The notes under the pieces: model-generated
The model's database searches: none
What the model saw: the letters and a program-made list of their open reading frames with translations, nothing else
Told to the model about the DNA's origin: nothing
Assembly: GCA_030062745.1 (NCBI GenBank)
Contig: CP099850.1
Coordinates: 6,510,001-6,574,000 of the forward strand
Length of the DNA: 64,000 bases
Source: Capitulum mitella
Lineage: Eukaryota > Arthropoda > Thecostraca > Pollicipedomorpha > Pollicipedidae
Direction: 5' to 3'
Part shown: positions 56,315 through 64,000 of the stretch, piece after piece
Layout: each line of letters begins with the position of its first letter
Numbering within the stretch: the first letter of the stretch is position 1
Program-made: the position numbers and the translations under genes

Positions 56315-59300
56315 CCTACGATGGTGAACCTTCCTCCGGTGGATTAATCTTTTTGTGCATTGATCGTTTTTCGTATGATCATTGCATGACCCCGGGATCA
56401 TGATACATGACTGCCGTCACAAAGTGCGACCAATACCCCGTCCCCGCGAGCGGGAGTGGTCTTTCCGCAGCGAGCGTGGCTGACCTGGCTCCGTACAGGT
56501 GCTGTCTCTCTGGCAGCAGGTACACCGAGTCCATGTCGCTGTAGGTGAGCGGTGCCGGGTACTTGTTGCACAGGACCGGAGCCGGCGGCTTAATAAATTT
56601 GCGGACGGAGACATCGAAGGGGTCCACGTTGTGGATTTGGCAGGCTGGCGTGTTTACAAGGTACCGGCCGGTGATGGCTGCGAGGAGAGAAAAACACGAG
56701 CCAGTGACCGAAAGAATATGGCGCAGACTTGCCAGAAATGACTGACGATCAGTCAGATACCTTGTGAGGCGCGTGAAAAACGCAGCGTACTACGCTGCTC
56801 TCTGAGTCTGGAGCATATTGCAAAAATTGCTTAGGTTTTTCCTTTTGTCACCCAGGGGCAGGTGTTCAGGAGTCCTCCCACATATATCACCCACGTTGCA
56901 CAAAACCAACGTTAAATCCCAGGAGAATCAGACATCAATCCGCCGTACACCTTGCTAAGGGAGGAGAAGTGAAACAAAGATGAGTGAAGCAACGCACAAA
57001 AGAAACAACTAATTATGAGCGAGGCCGAAGACCGAGCGGATCTTACTTCAACTTGCTGGAAAAAAAACAAATTACATGGTCCGGCCGACCCCGCCATAAT
57101 GCTTCCTGGAGGATAATAACTCGCAACCATTGGGAGCCGAGCCAAAAAAGTTTGCATGAGAAGATGGCTCAGTTTCTTGCATTTCCGTATTTGCATGTCA
57201 CTAAATTACCTTGCAAACTGTTACTTCTACATAATCTTTCGGGGAGTGATATTTTCGCTCGTGGACATATTTTTGCATGTGCCTTTGAATCGACGAGTAA
57301 CAACAGCGAACAATATCACGAACGCGCGTGACATTTAAAGTTGCAATTCTCCGTATACAAAAAACTTACGTAGATCGATAAATCTCCCTTTGCACTGTGA
57401 AATGCCTAAAGAGAAAGTAATGATGCAGACACTGTTTATTACGCAGCAAGGAAGTAGGCCTCTCTCGTCATGCGGTTAACATGGTGTCGTACTTGTCTTA
57501 AAAGTGGCACTGGAAAAAAGAGAAAGTAGTTGTAACCAAGGGGCTTCCAACTGGCCAATAAATCTTAACCCGTGGCGATTAATTTAAACGATTGATTTCC
57601 ACATGGATGAGCTTACTTCTCCTTTTCAGCCAATGGAAATACTCACTCGTCAGTTAATGATCTATAAAGAAACCATAGGTCATCCCAGGGCCGGCCAAGA
57701 GTGTGAGGTCTATAATGAACCTGAAAGACTCCACGTGACAAAGCGAAAAGTTATTGAACAAAAACAAAGAGACAAAAATGAAAATACACATTGACCAATA
57801 TGATATCATAATCATGTATTACCAATACTATTTTTTTAACTGAAACTCAATGGAATTTTATTCTGTCCAAGTTTGCACTAAATCTATTCATTCCACATTG
57901 TATATTGAACGAACAGTGGCGTAAGCAGGATTCGGTCCAGGAAGGGGTGAACTCAAAGTTAGGGTGCCAGCGTACCCAATGGGAAACTTTCCAGATTTTG
58001 TCCATTTCAGTTTCATGGGTCCCTAAAGTCGAATCGGGCCGAGTGTTCGCCTCACCTAGAAATTTACATGAAAGTAAGTAATAAGTGAAATAGCTTGCAT
58101 GTTATTATTCTTCCGCAGTCTTGCACAAATGCCCGCGCGTGAGAAGATAGCTGAGTGGGAAGAGTCTTAAGAAACATGCAAACGAGCCGGGCTCGATTCC
58201 CGGGCTTTACTCTGCAGATTGTTAGTTTAATAATTTTTTTCTTGACTTCAGTCCTTTTTCCTGTCTTCAACTGGCCGGCTGACTCTTTGCCGTGTGACCC
58301 CGCACTGACATCAGTCAAAGATCGGCAAGCGGTGGGCAGTCGGCCTCCCGATTCGTTCCCGTGCACGTCCGTTTAGGGCTACCCCCTGAGGCGCATTCCT
58401 GTTGCTTACCCATCGTTCCCGTGCGCGTTCGCTCGTGGTTACTTTCTAAGCCGCACTCTTTTTCGTTACCGTCGTCTCCGCGTATTGCTCAGAGGTACTT
58501 TCTGGGGTGCAACTTTGCCTCATCCCTGTATATTTGTTTTGTGGTAAGGTGGAAACCGCCGTTACGTATGTTGCAGGCTAATTACCGCGCCGTGTGTCGT
58601 TGGCATATTAATCATGTTTCTGTAGCCTGTCGGGCTAGACAGGAGATTACTAACACAATCGCTTTCGAATCCAAATGTCGCTTTAATCTGGTATGATTTG
58701 CGGCGAGAGCTGATTCTGAAGCGACTGTGCTGGGGAGCGTTACAATATCTCCTTGCGTCATCAGACTTAACCCTATTCCCGGCAGGGGGGCGGAATCCGC
58801 CCCCCTTGGGTTTTTTGCTTGCCAATTCCAGGCTTTTTAACGCAGCTTCACCAAACTTGGTCACTTTTTCTAGCTATTTGTTCTACGTGCTGTGACAAAA
58901 TTTCAAAATTCTTTTTTGCTCAGGGGCGGAGCCAGGCAACGTTTTTGGGAGGCACCTCATGTCATTTTTGGCCATGTTGAGGGTAAAATGAAAATGTCTG
59001 CCAAAAACAAAGTTTTAAAGCTAGAACTTAAAACTTTATGTGGATGTATAGTTAAATAGTTCGGCAATGTGAAGATATAATTTTGTTTATCTGAGGTCAT
59101 TTTACAAGGTCAGGTCAAGGTCAAAAGTCAACATTTGTTTTTTTCCTATAATTTTGGCGCCATTTTTTCGAATACCAAACCCGGAATATATATGACGAAG
59201 AAGGATGCCTTATACTTGTGTACTAAGTTTCAGCTTGATATCAGGTCGGGTCACGGAGCTATGACCTAAAATGTCAGTGCGCGTGCCATATATCACAATA

Positions 59301-62300
59301 GCCATAAAATGAAATTATTGAAATAAAGTGAATTCAAATGATTGAAAACGTTTACAGGTAATATTAAATGCACACGAGATCATTCCAAGTGACCCCAAGG
59401 TCACTGGAGGTCATTTAAGGTCAAAGGTCACAAGTTGGTCTGAGAAACGTGTGACCGTGACAGTTGCACCTTTTTCATGTCCCTGGCACCGCCTATGCTA
59501 ACATTATACAAACATTGTAATGCGATTTGTACTTCTTTAGTATAACATGACTAGCAGAAGATAAAAAAGGGTGTTTTCCTCTTTTGTTCATTCAGTTGTT
59601 AGAAAACTAATCCTTCTATTTTTGAAACCCTGTGAACGCCCACGGATTTTCTCAAAATTTCATATTTGCGGGCCCATGGTAAAAGCCCTATTCATAATGT
59701 CTCGATTGATGCCAGTTTCATCGAAATCGGTCGATAAACAACGGAGTTATAAGAAGTCCAAAAGTACCCCCCATTTTGACATTTTTGCCCCCCTGTATCC
59801 ACAAATTTCAAAATTTTGGAAATTTCTTTTTATAAAAATGTAGTTCACGTCATGGCAAATCGATTACCGTTTGTTGCGATGAAATCGGACAAGTAGTTCT
59901 CGAGATCTCAGGGGGGGGCTGAATCCGCCCCCCTGCCGGGAATCGACCATACCGTCTAGCCCTCCGGGAATAGGGTTAAACCAGTAAAACGTAATAAGGG
60001 GCTTGTGATGAACGAGGCTCCCATCTTCTCCCTTTTAGTCGTCGGTGTCGTTCGCATGCTGTGAGGTTTCCTTCACTACAACGGTGAAATGGAAAATGTG
60101 TTCAGCACTTCCTGAGCAGTGCATTCAACCTTTACTTTGCTACCATGCTTACATTACAATACAGAACTGTCTCAGCGCCCCTGGCCATCCCATGGTCCTT
60201 GAATCCCAGGGCTCTTGACCGTCCCAGGGCGGCAGGGCCCTAATTGTCTCTGGGATCATAACTGTCCCAGAGCCCCTGACCGTCTGAAGATCCTTGGCCG
60301 TCCCATGCTCCACTGACTGTCTCAGGGATCCGACCATCCCAGGACCCTGGCTGTTTCAGACTCATAACTGCCCTATAGTTCCTGATTGTCCCAAGGCCCC
60401 TGCCGCCGTAAACTCCTGGCTGCCTCAGGACTCCTGACTTTCCCGAGACTCCTGGCCATCCCCCCCCGGACTATTCCAGGGCCCTGGCCTTCCACGGGCC
60501 TCTACCGTCACAGGACCCATGCCCATCCCAGGGCCTGTGAGCGTCCCAGACTTCTCAGCGTATCAGGGCTCATGACCGACCCAAGACCCCTGACCATCGC
60601 TGGTCCCCAGACCATCCGCGGGGCCTGGGCCGTCCAAGGACCATCGACTATCCCAGGACCCATGACCTTCCAAGGACCGCTAACTGTCCCAAGGCTCGTG
60701 ATTATTCCCGGGCCGTGACTGTGCCGAGGCCGCGACCGCCCCAAGAGCCCCTCAGTGTTTCAGGGTTTCTGACTGTGTCAGGCCACATAGTTCATGGACG
60801 TCTCAGCGTCCCGATCATCGCAGGGCCCCTGACCGTTAGAGGGACTCCGACTGCTTCATGCTCATGACAGCCTCGAGGCCCTCGACCGTCTCAAGATCCC
60901 TGACAGCCCCTGGAGGCCCTCGAAAATCCCTCAGTCTCTGATCACACCAAAGCCCCTGACCATCTCAAGGTCCCTGATTGTTTCAGGAACTCCGATTATC
61001 CCAGGGCCCCTGACCGTCTCGGCGCCGCTGGCGGCCTCAGCGCCCCTGGTCGACCTCCAGGACAAGGAGGTCACTCCGTCGCACTGCGCTTGCTTACGCC
61101 ACTGTGAACGAATGTGTTGCTTAGTGGTAATCTTAACCGGAAATTTTGACGAGGGCATATTATTGATAGTGGAATGCACTGTGGACGTGAGCATGACTTA
61201 CACCGTCTATGGTTCAGCGCAGGTTTTCCTTTCGCCTTACCCTGCGGACGCCGCAGGACAAAGTGTGGAACGGATACCGTCGGCCGGTCGTGCTGGGCAC
61301 TGAGCCAGTACAGCAGCACCACAAGCGACACCAATGTAAGTGCCAGACACCGACGGTATGCAAACACTGATTTCCAGCAGGGGAGCCATCCTGAAACAGA
61401 AGGATATAGCCAGCCCGGGCGAATAGAGCTGGTCCATGTGTACCGTAGGCATCAGGGAGATAAATGGACCGTATCTTTGAGAAAAGGATGCACCCGGTTG
61501 ATTTTTCATATTGAGCATATTTAAAACAAAATGAATGGGCTTCGACGTTAAGTTTAAACAATTACTGGCACTCTGTTGGCCTCAAGGCAAAATGTTTCGA
61601 GTATACAGGACAACATAGTGTGTGAGGCAAAAAGGTTGCAACACCAGAAATGTTTTACGTTCGACCAACTAATGCGACGAGTTCTCACGTTCACCAACAC
61701 TACCTTTGTGTCTGTCATCCATGACTGGCATAATAAAAGCTTCTTTTTCCAGTCAATCGCGCACTTCGTCCAGTCTCATTGAAGTCTGTAAGAAAGAGCG
61801 ATTTCGAAAGCTAGTTGCCGTGATGTAAAAGACATACCCAGCATCTTACGGAGTTATGAGCCGTCCTACCAATAGATTTAACAAATGTTCCGCACTTTTC
61901 AAATTTCGTCATAACAGGCGCCGTCGTTTTTAACCCATGCCACTACTTACCGTTCACCAAGTGCATACGGGCCACTGACATTTCATAAAAATAAGACTAG
62001 GTCATTGTCTGAAATATGCACAGTGATATCACCAAATGCCGAGTCCTTTCCGAAAACAACGTTTTTCACAAAATGAATGCGACACAAGCATCATCAGTTG
62101 GTATTATCGCAAGCATTACCGACATGATCGGTTGTGATCCTAGCGCATGCGCATTGCACAGTTCGGAGAGACTCGATCCGCGGCGACACTGAGCATTAAT
62201 CTCGCTCGATCCCAGCCCCTTTCCCCGCCTTCATATCCTCAGCAGTTACGCTTACCTGTCACTGAAGGGCTTTAAGTTTATGCGATGATGCAAGCTTCTT

Positions 62301-62513
62301 GTTGTTGCAGATGTGATGGAATGAGTTCTACATCTTTGCTATCAGGTTATAGGGGTCAGCTTGCCACTCAACAATCCCCCCGCCCCCAGTAACGACGCTA
62401 CACTGCGCTAACCGAGGCCCCCCCATACTGCATCCACTCGCACGATGACCACCGGTGCCTGCACGGCCGGATCGCATCGATCGTCGAAACGTTGGCGCCG
62501 GCGCAGTTGCCAT
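52620..62513 (-). CDS. DUF229 (alkaline-phosphatase/sulfatase-like) membrane-anchored protein
   Basis: Three exons join with matching phase and GT-AG introns: 61390..61241, 56677..56485 and 54312..52620 (TGA). A tentative first exon, 62513..62453, would supply the ATG and give 698 aa; its donor (GTGGTC) is weak. The 61390 exon has one hydrophobic segment (LALTLVSLVVLLYWL) after Arg/Lys, a type-II signal anchor. The 56677 exon has the family N-terminal block (NTPAC..DPFDVSVRKFIKPP). The last exon carries MIFMFDSLSR (metal/nucleophile site), STYTHDVFN, MGDHGLRWG (metal-binding Asp/His) and a Cys-rich end closing YCHC, after which a ~60-residue Arg/Pro/Gly-rich tail is unusual for the family. 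The fold predicts a lumenal or extracellular hydrolase-like domain; the substrate is unknown. Introns hold element C2, a minisatellite and a TA tract. Confidence 0.85.
54313..56484. other. Last intron of the DUF229 gene
   Basis: No embedded gene recognised. Contains a TA run at 56259..56310. Confidence 0.6.
56259..56310. repeat. (TA)n microsatellite
   Basis: Pure TA dinucleotide run in the DUF229 intron. Confidence 0.95.
58135..58212 (+). repeat. tRNA-derived sequence, possible SINE head
   Basis: ATAGCTGAGTGGGAAGAG resembles a polymerase III box A, and 34 bases on GGGCTCGATTCCCGG resembles box B with a five-base stem on each side. The acceptor stem and anticodon arm do not fold into a tRNA, so this is a tRNA-like promoter module such as a SINE head, or a decayed tRNA pseudogene. 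It lies in the large DUF229 intron. Confidence 0.45.
58767..59979 (+). mobile_element. Family C TTAA element, copy C2
   Basis: TTAA at 58767..58770 and 59976..59979; identical TTAACCCTATTCCCGG ends. The left hairpin is GGGGGG-CGGAATCCG-CCCCCC; the right one has CTGAATCCG between the runs. It aligns with C1 along the whole length with few differences. The perfect AGGTCA direct repeat with one-base spacing is at 59418..59430. Lies in the DUF229 intron 56678..61240, in antisense to the gene; non-coding. Confidence 0.8.
60150..61060. repeat. Minisatellite of CCCAGGGCCCCTGACCGTC-type units
   Basis: About 900 bases of degenerate units of roughly 20-27 bases (for example CCCAGGGCCCCTGACCGTCTC near 60990), variable in length and sequence. 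Weak collagen-like frames on both strands follow from the repeat. Lies in the DUF229 intron. Confidence 0.75.
61391..62452. other. Candidate first intron / 5' region of the DUF229 gene
   Basis: No gene or repeat recognised. If the tentative first exon is correct this is intron 1. Confidence 0.35.
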
Positions 62514-62519
62514 AGCAAC
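62506..62519. promoter_or_regulatory. X-box-like palindrome (RFX-type site)
   Basis: GTTGCCATAGCAAC is a near-perfect palindrome fitting the RFX-factor X-box consensus GTNRCC-AT-RGYAAC. It sits in a CpG-rich segment and overlaps the candidate ATG (62513..62511) of the DUF229 gene. Function is inferred from motif only. Confidence 0.4.
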
Positions 62520-63059
62520 ACATGAGCTGCCATTCAGCGCCTCCGCTGTAAATAATCGATATGACCAACGATTGGTGAGTTTATGACGTCACTGAAATTC
62601 GATCCCCTCTAGTCTGATATGGAAGCACGACACTGCCATGGGTGGTAAAAGCGAAAATCCCTTTGGTCGCAATGCTAAATCACCGGCCAATATCACGCGT
62701 TCTTGTTTGTTGTTCATTGGTTCAGTTTTAGCAAATATGACACGGTTAGGGTGGCTACGCCTTGGAAATTTGAGATCCGCCTTTTTATTTTTCCTGCTCA
62801 AAAAACATATGAAAATTATGACGCATCCTTTACAGTAATCTACATAATTTATCGCGGGCGCAAGGCTGAGTTCTGGTAGCACAAGTGGCTAGCGCATGAC
62901 CATCTTGCTCCTGAATATTGGCAATAGTTTTAGGTTTGACGCTGGGTACGAATGGACTTCGGTTCAATTTTTTTCTGAGTTGTGATCGCATTTATGACAG
63001 TTGTGTGAAGTGGGCAACTGCATTTTACCTTCCGTGCCATATATCTTATCTGTGCAGAG
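62520..63059. other. Intergenic, no gene recognised
   Basis: No supported gene. A faint tRNA-like box A word (GTGGCTAGCGC, about 62886) is not followed by a convincing box B. Confidence 0.35.
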
Positions 63060-64000
63060 TTCACCTGCGTAGGGATGAACTCTGCACTGCAAAAAGGGGG
63101 CACCGAAGTGCCCTCCTCTGATCTCGGAAACGGAAAGAGCTAGAGACATGGAATTTTTTGGGCAAGGTAAGGCTATAACGATCTACATTGTTAGCAATTT
63201 TCACGACCATAGGTTAATATCTTTAAAGTCAAATAGGGTCGAAAAAATGAACTTTGTGCATTTTTCCTCCCATACAGGCCATTCTGTACAGCTTTCGAAC
63301 GAAACGGAGAAAGGGTGTTTCTTTTAGCGTTAAAACGTGGAATACGACAATTTCCATTTATCTGACGCCTTGACTGAGGATTTCGGGTCGACGTTATGTC
63401 ACGTCAGTGACCTATGACGTCATCTTTTCATCTTTTGCAAATCAGATTTCGAGCAACAAGGGATAACATGAGTGTAAATGAGGCCGCTAAAAGCATCTTT
63501 TAGCGTATTTCCAGTGAAGGTAGCCAACATCGGTATATTTGATCACTTCCAGCCTTCAAATTTATGTATGTATGCATATGTATACATGTATATACATATG
63601 AGTATCAGTGTGCCAACATGTTTCTTGTAGGGTGTTTGGAAGCATATTTCATAGAAATCGACGTATTGCAAAGCAAATCTGGACCAGACCGCAAGATAGT
63701 TACACCTGACCTTTGATGACCTTGACGTGCACTGACCATGGCATACATAAACATACCCATGTGCTCACACGTGTTTTTTTTAGAGTCTCTGAATACATAT
63801 TTCATGCAAATCGACATGTCGCAAAGCAGATCTGGACCAGGCCATAAGATATTTGCCCTTGATCCTTGATGACCCTGACCTTCACTGACCGTAGTATATG
63901 TAAGCGTATCAGTTTGCGCACAAGTGTTTTCATTAAGGTCTCTGAATGCATATTTCATACAAATCGACATGTTACAAAGCAATTCTGGATCAGGTCACAA
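63060..64000 (+). mobile_element. Family A element cut by the window edge (A5)
   Basis: The left end is decayed (CACCTGCGTAGGG, then CTCTGCACTGC, G-run, C-run and TCTCGGAAACGGAAAGAG), and the body follows A3. The TTAA at the left is lost. The internal array has its anchor AAATCGAC at 63655, 63808 and 63961, an exact 153-base period, and runs off the window. Confidence 0.65.

Noticed and set aside
60386..60744. Pro/Gly-rich frames on both strands
   Set aside because: By-products of the 60150..61060 minisatellite.
62870..62960. Possible second tRNA-like SINE (GTGGCTAGCGC)
   Set aside because: Box A-like word only; no acceptable box B or arms.

Overview
The window reads as nuclear DNA of a protostome animal, most likely a non-insect arthropod. 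The proteasome ATPase Rpt1 can be rebuilt here and is very close to arthropod Rpt1; genes are split by GT-AG introns; a family with DUF229 (alkaline-phosphatase-like) domains common in arthropods is present; and the space between genes is dominated by repeats. The species cannot be fixed from sequence alone.

Five genes are supported. (1) A minus-strand two-exon gene at 3342..7128 encodes a small acidic Pro/Ala-rich protein with an N-myristoylation-type start. (2) A plus-strand, single-exon serpin lies at 23828..24949. (3) A minus-strand tRNA-Thr(AGT) lies at 32522..32595. (4) A complete nine-exon minus-strand gene for 26S proteasome ATPase Rpt1/PSMC2 lies at 34109..42707 (434 aa). (5) A minus-strand membrane-anchored DUF229 protein spans 52620 to about 62513; its last three coding exons are firm and its first exon is tentative. 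These genes are not a functional cluster. A Crypton-type tyrosine recombinase remnant lies near the left edge.

The rest is mobile and repeated DNA. The clearest theme is a set of short (0.4-1.6 kb) non-coding elements bounded by TTAA, with terminal inverted repeats and G-run/C-run hairpins just inside the ends. I call them families A (347..757, 3796..5404, 11635..12801, 26752..27897, 63060..64000), B (21139..22354, 39669..40865, fragment 28124..28225), C (18750..19968, 58767..59979, old copy 48355..50140) and D (7814..9120). TTAA flanks and TTAACCC ends point to piggyBac-type mobilisation; no transposase gene is present. Family A carries an internal 153-bp tandem array whose copy number differs between insertions. 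One B element sits inside a copy of repeat F in Rpt1 intron 1, and other F copies show what the empty site looks like.

Other structure includes a ~1.8-kb repeat E (one copy at 15.9-17.8 kb, two in tandem at 28.4-31.9 kb), inverted copies of repeat F at 39-45 kb, two long fold-back palindromes (31945..32364 and 46680..47625), several minisatellites and dinucleotide tracts, and a triplication of the 5' edge of Rpt1 exon 8 inside the adjacent intron.
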